Below, piece by piece: positions 24,874 to 34,127 of a DNA stretch of 64,000 bases. The translations under genes were made by a program, and so were the position numbers. The stretch is from Macrococcus sp. 19Msa1099 (GTDB lineage Bacteria > Bacillota > Bacilli > Staphylococcales > Staphylococcaceae), in assembly GCA_019357535.2 (NCBI GenBank), contig CP079957.1:1-64000 (forward strand). Direction: 5' to 3'. The notes beneath the pieces are model-generated. The model ran no database searches. It saw nothing but the letters and a program-made list of their open reading frames with translations, and was not told where the DNA came from. The stretch's first letter is position 1. Each line of letters starts with the position of its first letter.

Positions 24874-26847
24874 ATGTTTGGATTTAAGAAAAAAGATGAA
24901 CAGATTGTTAAGCAGAAAATTGATGATTTTGTAGAAGATAATTATGATTTAGAATTTATTGCTAAGACACAGCCCCAGGGGGGCATATCATTTCATGAAA
25001 ACTACATCAAAAAAGGTGATGGCTATGAAGCATGCTTGACGATATATGATTATCCATCAACGGTATATGACAATTGGATGCGACACATCGTAAATCGTGA
25101 GGGTGTCATCACTGTTCAAGATATCTCTACAGCAAACAGAGAACAGGTACAAGAAAACTTAAAGAGATCGCTTTCTGAACAATCAGCTCGTATTCAAGAT
25201 AATAAAGCAGATGCTATGACAAAAAGTTCATCTACAGATAAGTATCAGACACTTTTAGGTGTATCTCATATGATTAATGATTTAGGTGAACAAATCAAAA
25301 AGATTACTGTTAGAATGTTTATTTATAAACCAACTCTTGAACAATTAGATAACGAAATTCACAGAATACGAGTTGATTTAGAAGCTCGAGGTATAAAATC
25401 ACAAGTAATGAACTTTGAGACAAAAGAAAACTGGCAAAGTTTGGTTATGAAATATGGCAGACAAAAACAAGTGCATGGTGTGAATTTTAAAGATGGACAA
25501 CAGATTCCAGCATCAACGCTTGGGGGTGGTTATCCCTTTGACCATACGTCAATCAACGATGAACATGGTGCATTTATCGGTACGACTGAAACAGGTGGTC
25601 CTGTATACCTAGACTTATTCAAAGTCGATAACGTAAGAAAGTCATTTAATTCGATTGTCTTTGGGATGATGGGAAGTGGTAAATCTACTTTTCTAAAAGT
25701 GATTGAAGAAGAACAGTTTGCTAGAAATCATTTCATTAGAGGTTTTGATAAAGCAGGAGACTTCAAGCAAGTTGTACGTGAACAGGGAGGGAAGATGATA
25801 TCACTGGATGGATCACAAGGTATGATTAACATGCTTGAAATATTGCCTACAGCAACGTATGACAAAGAAGATAATCCTGATATTGAAGGTTATGATCTTA
25901 TGATTAATGAAGAAGCCTGTTACACTCAACATTTATCAAAACTTCAAATGCAGATGTCATTGATGAATGGTGACTTAACAGATACAGATTTAATGGATTG
26001 TGTAGGTTACTTTAATGATTTTTATATCCACGTAGGTTTATGGACGGCTGATAGAAGTAAAAGAAAGCAAATGGTAGTTACAGGCCACAGACCAGAAGAA
26101 TATCCAATACTAAGCGAATTTAGAGCATTTATTCATAACCTGGATGAATCTAAGATGACAAGTCAAAAACGAGTAACTAAAGAAAAAATATTAACAACTT
26201 TAGATAATATGATTAATGTTTATGGTGGTGTTTTTGATGGCCACACGACTGTCCCTAACATGGACGAAGAACAGATTGTATTTTATAACATAGAACAGCT
26301 TGAAAAGTTATCACCAAACGTATTTAAATGTCAGTTATTCGTAGCGTTATCTTTAATTTGGTCACAAGCTTTAAAGAACGGGAAAAAATATAAGAAGATG
26401 ATAGAAGACGGTAAAATTGATCCTCGTAACGCTAGAAGATTTATGGTATTCATTGATGAATGTCAAAATATCGTAAATGTAAATAACTTAAATACAGTTG
26501 AATTCGTTGTTAACTTTATGAAAGAAATGCGTAAGTATCTTGCAGGAGTTATTTTTGCGACACAATCTCCTAAGCAGTTACTACCTGAAAACAGTAATAA
26601 TGATGCAACAACGCAACTGAAACAAATATTTGCCTTAACGCAATATAAATTTTTCTTTCAGATTGATAGATCAGATATTGATTCCGTAAGAGATGTATTA
26701 GGAGAAACAATAAAAGAAAGTGAGTACGAAATCATTCCAACGCTAGGAAAAGGTGAAGCAATCGTAAGCATACAAGGTGCAAACAATACGCTTTTCCACA
26801 ATGATGTATCAGAAGAACAATTGCGTCGATTCAGTGGGGGGCAATAA
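24874..26847 (+). CDS. VirB4/TrsE-family conjugation ATPase
   Basis: A 657-residue ATPase powering the mating channel. Walker A is GMMGSGKSTFLKV near residue 268, Walker B FMVFIDECQNI near 525, and downstream ATQSPKQLLP and the QYKFFFQIDRSD segment are typical of VirB4 proteins. The N-terminal 250 residues match the VirB4 accessory domain. AAAGGAG precedes the ATG. No membrane helices, so it works at the cytoplasmic face with the VirD4-like protein at 17326. Confidence 0.9.
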   Translation: MFGFKKKDEQIVKQKIDDFVEDNYDLEFIAKTQPQGGISFHENYIKKGDGYEACLTIYDYPSTVYDNWMRHIVNREGVITVQDISTANREQVQENLKRSLSEQSARIQDNKADAMTKSSSTDKYQTLLGVSHMINDLGEQIKKITVRMFIYKPTLEQLDNEIHRIRVDLEARGIKSQVMNFETKENWQSLVMKYGRQKQVHGVNFKDGQQIPASTLGGGYPFDHTSINDEHGAFIGTTETGGPVYLDLFKVDNVRKSFNSIVFGMMGSGKSTFLKVIEEEQFARNHFIRGFDKAGDFKQVVREQGGKMISLDGSQGMINMLEILPTATYDKEDNPDIEGYDLMINEEACYTQHLSKLQMQMSLMNGDLTDTDLMDCVGYFNDFYIHVGLWTADRSKRKQMVVTGHRPEEYPILSEFRAFIHNLDESKMTSQKRVTKEKILTTLDNMINVYGGVFDGHTTVPNMDEEQIVFYNIEQLEKLSPNVFKCQLFVALSLIWSQALKNGKKYKKMIEDGKIDPRNARRFMVFIDECQNIVNVNNLNTVEFVVNFMKEMRKYLAGVIFATQSPKQLLPENSNNDATTQLKQIFALTQYKFFFQIDRSDIDSVRDVLGETIKESEYEIIPTLGKGEAIVSIQGANNTLFHNDVSEEQLRRFSGGQ

Positions 26848-26854
26848 AATTTAC

Positions 26855-26886
26855 AGACACTCTTATTATTAAGGGTGTCTTTTTTT
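26855..26886 (+). terminator. Intrinsic terminator after virB4
   Basis: AGACACTCTT and AAGGGTGTCT pair around ATTATT and are followed by seven T residues. It lies between two T4SS genes that would be expected in one operon. Confidence 0.85.
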
Positions 26887-26901
26887 ATTGGAGGATATTA
26901 A

Positions 26902-28053
26902 ATGATAGAATTTCTAAAAAATAAATTGAAGAAAGCAACAAGAAAAAAAATAATGCTATGGATTGCAGGAATTGCAACGTCATCTACACCTTTCACAATT
27001 GCTTTGATAACTGCTGTCCCGATAGTTCTAATTTGTATGCTCTTATTTCTAGGTGGATCAAATGAAGGATATGAACAAGAACAATCATCATCTATGGGTA
27101 CGATTGACGGAGTAGCTTTACCTGAAGGATGTACCAAACATTCAGACAGAATAAAAAAAGAACTTAAATCTCAAGGTGTAGATGAAAGTCATTTAAATGT
27201 CATGCTAGCAATTTGTGCACAGGAAAGTGGAGGAAGTGTGTCGGATATATTCCAAGCATCAGAAAGCAAAGGGCTACCACCAAACACAATAGGTCCGACG
27301 GAATCAATTAAAGCAGGAGTGTCGGCATATAAAGAAGTGTTAAATAAATCTAAAGCAAAAAAAATTGGAGATGACAATTGGAAAGCAGCACTACAAAGTT
27401 ACAATTTTGGTGAAGGATTTTTAGATTTCTTTTTTGAGAAAGGCGCAAAGTTCTCTGAAGATATTGCACAACAGTTTTCAAAGAAAATGGCAAAAGAAAC
27501 AGGATGGACAAGTTATGGTGACCCTAAATATGTTGAACATGTTATGCGATATTTATCACAGGCATCTGGTGGGACATTAGATGGAAACGCAATTGGTTCA
27601 CCCGTTGATCCAAAACTTTTGAATCGTGTTACTTGTAAGATCGGAGGATATCCTGGTCATCCAGGAATAGACATAGCATTGCCAGAAGGCACACCAATAT
27701 ACGCAATCACTGACGGTAAGGTAGTTGAGGCAGTAAATGGATATACGGTTGGTGGATTGTCAAGTTCATTATTAGGTAAAGATAATCACGTCACTGTAAT
27801 CTCTAAAGACAATCCAACCTTATATATGAACTATAGACATTTAAAATTAAATGGCGTGTTAGTAAAAAAAGGTGATACTGTAAAAGCAGGACAGCAAGTT
27901 GGACTTTCTGGTAATACAGGTTATACAAGTGGTCCACATTTACATTTAGATGCGCTAAAAAATAATCAATATACTATAAGTGCAGCTGTTGATTGGTTCA
28001 GTCCATTGGAGAAAAAATTTAATGTCAAAGGTAGTCTCGGCTGTGGATTATAA
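26902..28053 (+). CDS. VirB1-like bifunctional peptidoglycan hydrolase
   Basis: A 383-residue membrane-anchored enzyme that locally opens the cell wall for the mating channel. One N-terminal helix (residues 32-52) is followed by a lysozyme-like transglycosylase domain (residues 70-215; catalytic-type Glu in ICAQESGGSVS and ALQSYNFGEGF) and an M23/LytM endopeptidase domain (residues 240-360) with HPGIDIA and SGPHLHLD zinc ligands. This domain order matches TrsG/TcpG-type proteins of Gram-positive conjugation systems. AGGAGG-like GGAGGATATT precedes the ATG. Confidence 0.85.
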   Translation: MIEFLKNKLKKATRKKIMLWIAGIATSSTPFTIALITAVPIVLICMLLFLGGSNEGYEQEQSSSMGTIDGVALPEGCTKHSDRIKKELKSQGVDESHLNVMLAICAQESGGSVSDIFQASESKGLPPNTIGPTESIKAGVSAYKEVLNKSKAKKIGDDNWKAALQSYNFGEGFLDFFFEKGAKFSEDIAQQFSKKMAKETGWTSYGDPKYVEHVMRYLSQASGGTLDGNAIGSPVDPKLLNRVTCKIGGYPGHPGIDIALPEGTPIYAITDGKVVEAVNGYTVGGLSSSLLGKDNHVTVISKDNPTLYMNYRHLKLNGVLVKKGDTVKAGQQVGLSGNTGYTSGPHLHLDALKNNQYTISAAVDWFSPLEKKFNVKGSLGCGL

Positions 28054-28070
28054 AAAAGGAGATGTTTAAT

Positions 28071-28745
28071 ATGAATAACAAATTATCAGGAATTATAATT
28101 ATAGGTTTATCAATCGTATTGTGTATCGGGTACTTCATATCACATTCTAAAATAAATAATGTAGAAAAAGAAAATGAAATACTTCAAAATAAAATCAAAA
28201 ATTTTGAAAAACTTAACGAAAAAACTGAAAAAAATTTTTCAGCTACTAAAGAAAAAAATACTATCGAAGAACCAACAACTGTAAACAAAAATGATGCACA
28301 AGAATATTTGGTATCATTTACTGAAGATTTTATAAAAACTTTAAATGATAGCTCAGATATTGAAAAAACAAATGAAAGATTAAAATCATATACAACGGGT
28401 CAAGCACAAGATTATTTAATTGAAAATCACTATATTCATGATATAAGTAAGTTGAGTACTGAAGATATAGATCAACAAAAGAATAAAGATGTAACCGAAG
28501 GATATATTCAAAAAGAAGTGAGTATTGATACAGAGAATATTAGAACATATATTAAAGAGAAGGGAGAAAGCCAAGCTGAAGGTATAACAACTTATCAAAC
28601 AATATCACATATTGGTGAAGATAGCACCGTCGGGAATTTTTTAATGAAAGCGACATATATTAAACAAAATAATGAATGGAAAATTGAAAAAATAGTATCA
28701 ATATCACCAGTATCAGATATAAAAGCTGAACAAATATTTAATTAA
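28071..28745 (+). CDS. Bitopic transfer protein, VirB8/TcpC-like candidate
   Basis: A 224-residue protein with one N-terminal membrane helix (LSGIIIIGLSIVLCIGYFIS), a short coiled segment and an extracytoplasmic domain of about 150 residues with the alpha+beta pattern of NTF2-like VirB8 folds (YLVSFTEDFIKTLNDSSDI at the start, TYIKQNNEWKIEKIVSI at the end). The ATG at 28071 is chosen because AAAGGAGATG ends too close to the ATG at 28062. Context supports a scaffold of the mating channel. Confidence 0.6.
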   Translation: MNNKLSGIIIIGLSIVLCIGYFISHSKINNVEKENEILQNKIKNFEKLNEKTEKNFSATKEKNTIEEPTTVNKNDAQEYLVSFTEDFIKTLNDSSDIEKTNERLKSYTTGQAQDYLIENHYIHDISKLSTEDIDQQKNKDVTEGYIQKEVSIDTENIRTYIKEKGESQAEGITTYQTISHIGEDSTVGNFLMKATYIKQNNEWKIEKIVSISPVSDIKAEQIFN

Positions 28746-28766
28746 ATGTATAGGAGAGATTATAGT

Positions 28767-29609
28767 ATGAATTTATTTAGCGCAAATAAATCTCGTAGAG
28801 ATAAGGGACCTTTTTATAAAAAGGTCCTTTTTATTTTGATAGCAGTTTACATTAGTTTTTGGGCTTATAGCTATCTTACTAAAGAAGATGGAAATAAACT
28901 GGCTACAAAGATGTATAAAGGACAGAGTTTAAATGATTATACATTTTATCTTGTTGAAAAGAAATATAATCCAGATACTAAAGAATTAATTGCAAAGGTA
29001 TACTTTAAAAATAATAAAAGTGATGAAAATTATATTCCGATTGCTAAAGAAAATTTTCAAACAGAAGCTAACTATCAAGATGATATTACAACAAAATTAA
29101 AAACAGAATTTCATTTACCTACAAAGAATTATCTGGTCGTTTCAGTTAAAGATGTAGAGAGAAATCATCTTGTAAGGACTGTTTTAAAAATGAAAGAAGA
29201 TGTTATTACACAGGACAAAGAAAATAAAGCTAGTGAATTATCATTATATATTGATACACCAAAGAAAATATTTGATGATAAATTGAAATTAAAATCTGAA
29301 TCTTTTTATGTAAAAGAAGGTCTGAATGAACATTTATCTTTTAACAAAAATGAACAAAAAAGTGTTGAAAAGAAAATAGATACTCAGCAAAAAGAGATTA
29401 AACTTACTGAAAAGCAAATCACTTCAATACAAAAAGAACTCAATGTTCTTGATGAAAATGAAAAAATAAATGCTGAAGCAAAGATCAGTGAATTGCAGAA
29501 TTCTATTCAGGAAAAAGAAAAAGAAATCTCAAACTATAACGAAGAATTGTTAAACCTGAGAAACAAAATGATAAAAATTGAAGATGACATTTCAGAGATA
29601 TCATCTTAA
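28767..29609 (+). CDS. Bitopic coiled-coil transfer protein
   Basis: A 280-residue protein with one N-terminal helix (KVLFILIAVYISFWAYSYLT), an extracytoplasmic domain and a C-terminal coiled coil (residues 195-280, rich in Glu, Lys, Gln, with heptad-like spacing). The ATG at 28767 has GGAGAG 8 nt upstream and is preferred to the ATG at 28746. Codons 13-23 overlap a terminator-like inverted repeat (28804-28836), which is odd for a coding region. It is the last gene before the oriT region. No family recognised. Confidence 0.55.
   Translation: MNLFSANKSRRDKGPFYKKVLFILIAVYISFWAYSYLTKEDGNKLATKMYKGQSLNDYTFYLVEKKYNPDTKELIAKVYFKNNKSDENYIPIAKENFQTEANYQDDITTKLKTEFHLPTKNYLVVSVKDVERNHLVRTVLKMKEDVITQDKENKASELSLYIDTPKKIFDDKLKLKSESFYVKEGLNEHLSFNKNEQKSVEKKIDTQQKEIKLTEKQITSIQKELNVLDENEKINAEAKISELQNSIQEKEKEISNYNEELLNLRNKMIKIEDDISEISS
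28804..28836 (+). terminator. Terminator-like hairpin inside a coding region
   Basis: GGGACCTTTTT and AAAAAGGTCC form a stem with a minimal loop and a TTTTTATTTT tail, located 37 bp after a start codon. It looks like a functional intrinsic terminator embedded in the gene at 28767. Confidence 0.55.
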
Positions 29610-29628
29610 AGCGCAACATCAAAGGAGT

Positions 29629-29925
29629 TGAAGTCTTGTGTAGGGTGTAAATCTCTACTGATTTTTAAGGATTTAAAACATGAGCATAAGGGGTAATGCC
29701 ACCACTTTGATGTTTTGGCTGTGCCAAAACGTGGTGAACTCGGCAGTGCCGAGTTATTTACCCTTAAATTTTTGTGCCACCACTATATGTATAGTGTATG
29801 CATATAAAACATACCTATACGCATACTGTATGCATACATACAATATGCGTATGCATAACTCGTACGTATGCATACAGTATACATACGTAAAAATAAATCT
29901 AAAAATAATTTTAGCGTAGGAGAGA
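29629..29925. other. Putative oriT region with stacked inverted repeats
   Basis: This 320-bp gap between T4SS genes and the relaxase operon holds AAGGGGTAA/TTACCCTT outer arms, a hairpin CACCAC...TTTTGGC-TGT-GCCAAAA...GTGGTG, an adjacent perfect hairpin AACTCGGC-AGT-GCCGAGTT, and downstream repeats rich in GTATGCATAC. Relaxase and two RHH proteins follow. These are typical parts of an origin of transfer. The nick site cannot be fixed from sequence alone; the GCATAAGGGGTAAT segment near 29684 is one candidate. Confidence 0.65.
29796..29897. repeat. Palindromic iterons, likely RHH-protein binding sites
   Basis: At least four copies of GTATGCATA (about 29798, 29838, 29858 and 29877) alternate with related ATACGCATAC, ATGCGTATGC and GTATACATACG palindromes over 100 bp. 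They lie directly upstream of two ribbon-helix-helix genes, whose products commonly bind such arrays at oriT and their own promoter. Confidence 0.65.
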
Positions 29926-29929
29926 TGAG

Positions 29930-30196
29930 ATGATTAAAAGAACAATACGAATAGAAGATCCGTTAGTAATAGCAAAGTTAAAAAGTTTGAGTAGTGAAAA
30001 AGAGATTTCAGAAAATAAATTAATAAATATCATACTAGAGAAAGCATTGATACACGACAATTTTAAATTGAGAGAACAAGAAGTTGATGAGATTTTAAAG
30101 AATGTCGTAGCTAGTAATAATAAATTAATTGATGTCATTGAAGAACAAACAAATAAAATTAATAGTTATACAGAAGAAATAAAAAAAATATTTTGA
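29930..30196 (+). CDS. Ribbon-helix-helix relaxosome protein
   Basis: An 88-residue protein with a basic beta-strand (MIKRTIRIEDPLVIAKLKSL) followed by two helices, the Arc/MetJ-type RHH layout, then a helical tail. It starts 33 bp after the iterons. Such small proteins bind oriT as relaxosome accessory factors and repress the mobilisation operon. Family call rests on the N-terminal pattern. Confidence 0.6.
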   Translation: MIKRTIRIEDPLVIAKLKSLSSEKEISENKLINIILEKALIHDNFKLREQEVDEILKNVVASNNKLIDVIEEQTNKINSYTEEIKKIF

Positions 30197-30220
30197 AAAA
30201 GTATACGGGGAGGAAATGAA

Positions 30221-30571
30221 ATGGGTGTCAGAAGAACTTGGTATATTGATGATCGTGTTGATGAAGTTTTGCATAAAATAAAAGCTGAAAAAAATTTAAA
30301 AACCATGAACGAAGTTCTTGAATATGTTTTATTTAAGAGTGATTCCTTTAACAATGAAGACTATGATTTTAAAAAGAAAATGAATATCATGGATAAAAAT
30401 TTATGTATTGTATTAGAGATGTTAACGATGCAGTTAGATACTCAGGGATTAGTACCTAACTTTTCTTATACTGAAAATTTGTCAACATCATACAATGCAG
30501 CTAAACAATTAGTAGAAAATGCAATTGAAGAACAAACAAAAAATAAAAAAGAGGAAATGTTTTTTGATTAA
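30221..30571 (+). CDS. Second ribbon-helix-helix mobilisation accessory protein
   Basis: A 116-residue protein with an RHH-like start (GVRRTWYIDDRVDEVLHKIK, then AEKNLKTMNEVLEYVL) and a helical C-terminal region. GGGGAGGAAATGAA precedes the ATG. It is 24 bp downstream of the first RHH gene and 17 bp before the relaxase, so the three form one operon. Likely assists relaxase binding at oriT. Confidence 0.6.
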   Translation: MGVRRTWYIDDRVDEVLHKIKAEKNLKTMNEVLEYVLFKSDSFNNEDYDFKKKMNIMDKNLCIVLEMLTMQLDTQGLVPNFSYTENLSTSYNAAKQLVENAIEEQTKNKKEEMFFD

Positions 30572-30588
30572 AAAAATGAGGTGATTGA

Positions 30589-32004
30589 ATGGCTGGTATC
30601 GTAGTCATTTCGAATTTTGTTGTTGGAAATAATAAAAAGAACTACAGCGGAATTATTGATTATTATGAGAGGTATGAAGAAAAAAATACAAGAATACAAA
30701 ATGAAAAAGAAGTATTATCTGAATTTTATGATTATGAACAAGATGGTGGAGATGAAACATTATTTGAGTTTATCAATAATACTTATGATAATCCTCCTAA
30801 TATCAATTTTGGAAATTATATAAATTATATGAATAAAAATATAAAATCTTCAGGATTATTTGGAGATGATACTAATCATTTTACTTCTGACGAAAAAGAA
30901 GTAATGAAAGAAGCATTTAATAAAGGCCAAGAAAACGGTAGTGTTCTCTGGGGGAATGTCTATTCGTTTGATAATGAATTTTTAAAAAAACATAAACTCT
31001 ATGATGAAGAAACAGGTTTTTTAAACGAGATAAAAATAAAAGAAGCTGTAAGATCTTCTATTAGAACTATGTTGAAGGAAGAAAAAATAGATAGCTCGGC
31101 TGTATGGTGTGGTGAGATACATTATGATACAGACAATATTCATGTTCATACTTCAATCGTCGAAATGAAAAATACAAGACCAATTGTTATGGTAGAGAAA
31201 ATGAAAAAACTTGGTAGTAAACATTACGAACCTACAGGAGAGTTTGAATTACAGCCTAAAGCAAAGCTGAAGAAAAAAACGCTTGATAATATGAAAAGTG
31301 TATTTGCAAATAAATTAATAGATCGTTCTAAAGATATGAAAGCTATTAGCGACTTAAGAACATCTTTACATCATTCAATAAAGTTAGATGATTCAAAAAC
31401 ATCTCAAATAAAATTGCTAAATACAATCAGAAAAAACTTACCGAAAGAAAAAAGTAAGTGGCAATATAATAATAAAGAAATGAAAAACTTAAGACCTTTA
31501 ATAGATAACTATACAATGAACTATATTAAAACTAATAATAAAAAAGATTATCAGGTATATACTAAATTACTAAAAGATGAGGAAGATTTCTACAAAGATC
31601 TATATGGTGAAGGAAAAGATAATAGATATAAAGACCCATCGAAAAATAAATTAGAAGATTTAAAAGGAAGAATGGGGAATGCATTACTTAAAGAATTAAA
31701 AAAAGAGAATAGGAGTATGACTTATAAAAATTATAATGGAAATATAAACAATGAAAAAACTAAAGTGAAAAATTCAAGATTAGTTGATAGGAATAAATAT
31801 ATTGATGGAAATTTAAAAACAAAATCTAATGGAACAATAAAGTTTAAACCTCCTATTACTCCTGTTAAAGTTAATCAAGCTGTCAGAAGTACATTTAGAA
31901 GTTACCGCAGGAATAGAGAGTTAGAGTTTGAACATGATAAATTACAAAGTAATATTCAGAGAGATTTAGAAAGACAGAGATATGAAAGTGAATATGGTAG
32001 ATAA
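30589..32004 (+). CDS. HUH relaxase, MOBP/MobL type
   Basis: A 471-residue relaxase that should nick oriT and lead the strand into the recipient. The metal-binding motif HYDTDNIHVHTSIVEM near residues 176-191 is the three-His HUH signature. The N-terminus VVISNFVVGNNKKNYSGIID, then YYERYEEKN resembles MobL/MobP2 relaxases of Firmicutes, with candidate catalytic Tyr in the YSGIIDYYERY segment. The C-terminal 150 residues are basic and helical. GAGGTGATTGA precedes the ATG. The terminator begins on its stop codon. Confidence 0.85.
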   Translation: MAGIVVISNFVVGNNKKNYSGIIDYYERYEEKNTRIQNEKEVLSEFYDYEQDGGDETLFEFINNTYDNPPNINFGNYINYMNKNIKSSGLFGDDTNHFTSDEKEVMKEAFNKGQENGSVLWGNVYSFDNEFLKKHKLYDEETGFLNEIKIKEAVRSSIRTMLKEEKIDSSAVWCGEIHYDTDNIHVHTSIVEMKNTRPIVMVEKMKKLGSKHYEPTGEFELQPKAKLKKKTLDNMKSVFANKLIDRSKDMKAISDLRTSLHHSIKLDDSKTSQIKLLNTIRKNLPKEKSKWQYNNKEMKNLRPLIDNYTMNYIKTNNKKDYQVYTKLLKDEEDFYKDLYGEGKDNRYKDPSKNKLEDLKGRMGNALLKELKKENRSMTYKNYNGNINNEKTKVKNSRLVDRNKYIDGNLKTKSNGTIKFKPPITPVKVNQAVRSTFRSYRRNRELEFEHDKLQSNIQRDLERQRYESEYGR

Positions 32005-32045
32005 AAATTCTTTTAGTTGGATTAAACTAAAAGAATTTTTTTATT
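32003..32045 (+). terminator. Intrinsic terminator after relaxase
   Basis: Bases 32003-32018 and 32025-32040 are perfect 16-bp complements around GGATTA, followed by more T residues. It overlaps the relaxase stop codon. Confidence 0.9.
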
Positions 32046-32063
32046 TTAAAGGAGGTGAGGACA

Positions 32064-32357
32064 ATGAAAAAACGTTATGTACTTTATACCAACTATGAAA
32101 ATAACAGAGATGAAAAAACAATTATAGAATTTCAAGAATCATATGAAAAAGAAAGGTTAGTTGGACTAATAGTAATCCTTCAGCATTTAACAAATAGTAC
32201 TTGCATTGATTTGATTAAAGGTGATAAAGCTCTAGCTGTGCATTACAGGTTAGACCAAAATAATTCAATAGATGAGTGCTGGATAGAATATTGCAACAGC
32301 GAACCTACAGATTGGTTATTTGATAATTTTGATTTACGAGATTTTTATATTGATTAA
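32064..32357 (+). CDS. Hypothetical protein, 97 aa
   Basis: A 97-residue acidic protein. AGGAGGTGAGG (32050-32060) supports the ATG at 32064 over the in-frame ATG at 32055, which lies inside the ribosome site. The last third is acidic and Trp/Phe-rich (CNSEPTDWLFDNFDLRDFYID). Small acidic proteins in this plasmid position can be DNA mimics, but nothing specific is recognised. Confidence 0.5.
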   Translation: MKKRYVLYTNYENNRDEKTIIEFQESYEKERLVGLIVILQHLTNSTCIDLIKGDKALAVHYRLDQNNSIDECWIEYCNSEPTDWLFDNFDLRDFYID

Positions 32358-32389
32358 AATTAAAATTTTTTTGACAGGAGGTATGTGAG

Positions 32390-32578
32390 ATGAATTTAGA
32401 TCAATGTTTAGTTGTTGCTGTCAGTGACGAAGAACTTAAAGTTCGAGTCTACAGTCCGTTATTAAAAAAAGAAATTATTGTGAGTACTACTAAAGAATAT
32501 TATGAACTTATCAATGAATCTGAAGAACAAATATTTGTAACAGTTGATTTATCAGAAAATAAAATAGTGGAGGACTAG
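32390..32578 (+). CDS. Hypothetical protein, 62 aa
   Basis: A 62-residue acidic protein with predicted beta-strands (CLVVAVSDEELKVRVYSPLL). CAGGAGG lies before the ATG. Its stop is 2 bp before the ArdC-like gene, so the two are translationally linked. Function unknown. Confidence 0.5.
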   Translation: MNLDQCLVVAVSDEELKVRVYSPLLKKEIIVSTTKEYYELINESEEQIFVTVDLSENKIVED

Positions 32579-32580
32579 TT

Positions 32581-34071
32581 ATGGCATATAATAAAAAATC
32601 CTGGGCTAAAGCAAAAGAAGAAGAAAAGAAAAAATGGGCTGATGATGCACTTGAACAAATATCATTTCATAAAATGAATGTAGAAGATGTCAAAGAATAT
32701 TTTGAGTTTATGTCAAATATGTACGATTATTCGCCTAGAAATATAGGAATGATGAAAAATCAATATCCAGGTGCAGAATTTGTAGCATCAAAAGAGAAGT
32801 TTAAAGAATTAGGTTTCGATATCCTTGAAAATCAAAAGCCGATAAAAATACTAGCTCCAAATAAAGTTACTTATATGAAACTTGGAAATGATAATTTAAA
32901 ACAATTGAAGTATGCTACTAAAGAAGAAAGAGAGAAAGTAAAAAATAAAGAAATTATAACAGTGCAAAAAACTTTCTATAAACTAGCACCGGTTTATGAT
33001 TTAACACAAACTAATGCGAAACCAGAAGATTATCCGAAGGTATATCCAAATGCTCGAATAGATTTGAAATTAGATAATCCAAAGTTAGCATTAGAAATTA
33101 AAAAAGCTAATATAAAATACTTAGAGAAATTAGGAATACCTGTTAGCGTTGAAAATTTCAGCGTAAATGGTTTAGGTACTGCAAAAGGTTACTATGAACC
33201 ACTCAATCATAAGATTGCACTTAATAGTTTAAATACTGAAAGTGAAAATATAATGACATTAGTACATGAAACAGCACATGCACTAATGCATAACAAAGAA
33301 AGTACCTATGCTAAAGAATATAAGGGACTAAACGTAAAAGAATTAGAAGCAGAATTAACATCTTTTGTTGTTAATAAACATTTTGGTATTGATACGTCTG
33401 AACAAACAATTCCATATATAGCTAGCTGGACTGATAATCTAAAGAACATAAAAGATGTAGAATCATCTTTAAAGGATATACAGCATACGTCATCTCGTAT
33501 TATAAATGGAATTGAAGAAAATATTTCTAAGGAGTTTTTAAAAGAAATGGAAAATGTAACGGTTATTGATAATATTTCATTAGATGGAAACTACCCTATG
33601 GATTTTGAAGAATTTAAAGAACTTCAATCATATTTACCTATTAAATCAAATACTAAAACAGGGATTGCACTAAAGACTACAGAAATATCTAAACCATCGT
33701 ATTTAGTAAAAAGATTGGATGAACTATCTAAGACTAAAACAGTGGGGTTAGATATAGATGGGAATTTTAAACAACCAATCATTCATATAAAAGAAACTAA
33801 CCAAGTGATGCCTCTTAAAGTATTATCAAAGAATATAAAGAGTAATGATTTTGATATAGAAGCATTTACTTATGAAGTATATACTAATCCTCATCAAAAA
33901 TTATTTGATGGGGATTTTAATGTATTTAATAATAAGACAGTTATGGAACAAGTGAAAATTGATGCAGATTTAAATGGTGTTCCTGATATATATCAAAAAT
34001 CTATTGATAATATGAAAGAAAGTAATATATCGAGAGAAAGCACACACGAAAAGAAGATGGAATTAAATTAA
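32581..34071 (+). CDS. ArdC-like antirestriction protein with metallopeptidase domain
   Basis: A 496-residue protein. Residues 1-130 resemble the ArdC single-stranded-DNA-binding domain (SPRNIGMMKNQYPGAEFVAS, KELGFDILENQKPIKILAPN). Residues 170-270 carry a zinc-peptidase motif HETAHALMH with a downstream Glu (ELEAELTSFVVNKHFG). This order matches ArdC/LtrC-type proteins carried by conjugative elements, which protect incoming DNA from restriction. The C-terminal 200 residues are extra and unrecognised. It follows a 62-codon gene by 2 bp and precedes topB. Confidence 0.75.
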   Translation: MAYNKKSWAKAKEEEKKKWADDALEQISFHKMNVEDVKEYFEFMSNMYDYSPRNIGMMKNQYPGAEFVASKEKFKELGFDILENQKPIKILAPNKVTYMKLGNDNLKQLKYATKEEREKVKNKEIITVQKTFYKLAPVYDLTQTNAKPEDYPKVYPNARIDLKLDNPKLALEIKKANIKYLEKLGIPVSVENFSVNGLGTAKGYYEPLNHKIALNSLNTESENIMTLVHETAHALMHNKESTYAKEYKGLNVKELEAELTSFVVNKHFGIDTSEQTIPYIASWTDNLKNIKDVESSLKDIQHTSSRIINGIEENISKEFLKEMENVTVIDNISLDGNYPMDFEEFKELQSYLPIKSNTKTGIALKTTEISKPSYLVKRLDELSKTKTVGLDIDGNFKQPIIHIKETNQVMPLKVLSKNIKSNDFDIEAFTYEVYTNPHQKLFDGDFNVFNNKTVMEQVKIDADLNGVPDIYQKSIDNMKESNISRESTHEKKMELN

Positions 34072-34073
34072 TA

Positions 34074-34100
34074 TTTAGCCCCAATTCAGGGGCTAAGTAA
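34074..34100 (+). terminator. Terminator-like hairpin after ardC-like gene
   Basis: TTAGCCCC and GGGGCTAA pair around AATTCA. The T-run is weak (TAAATTTTAG). Confidence 0.6.
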
Positions 34101-34127
34101 ATTTTAGAATAGAAAGTAGGATTATTA

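Noticed and set aside
29796..29897. Replication iterons
   Set aside because: The array lies before RHH and relaxase genes, far from rep; binding sites for mobilisation proteins fit better.
29680..29919. 79-codon frame in the oriT region
   Set aside because: It is made of palindromic repeats and hairpins and has low-complexity translation; oriT structure explains it.
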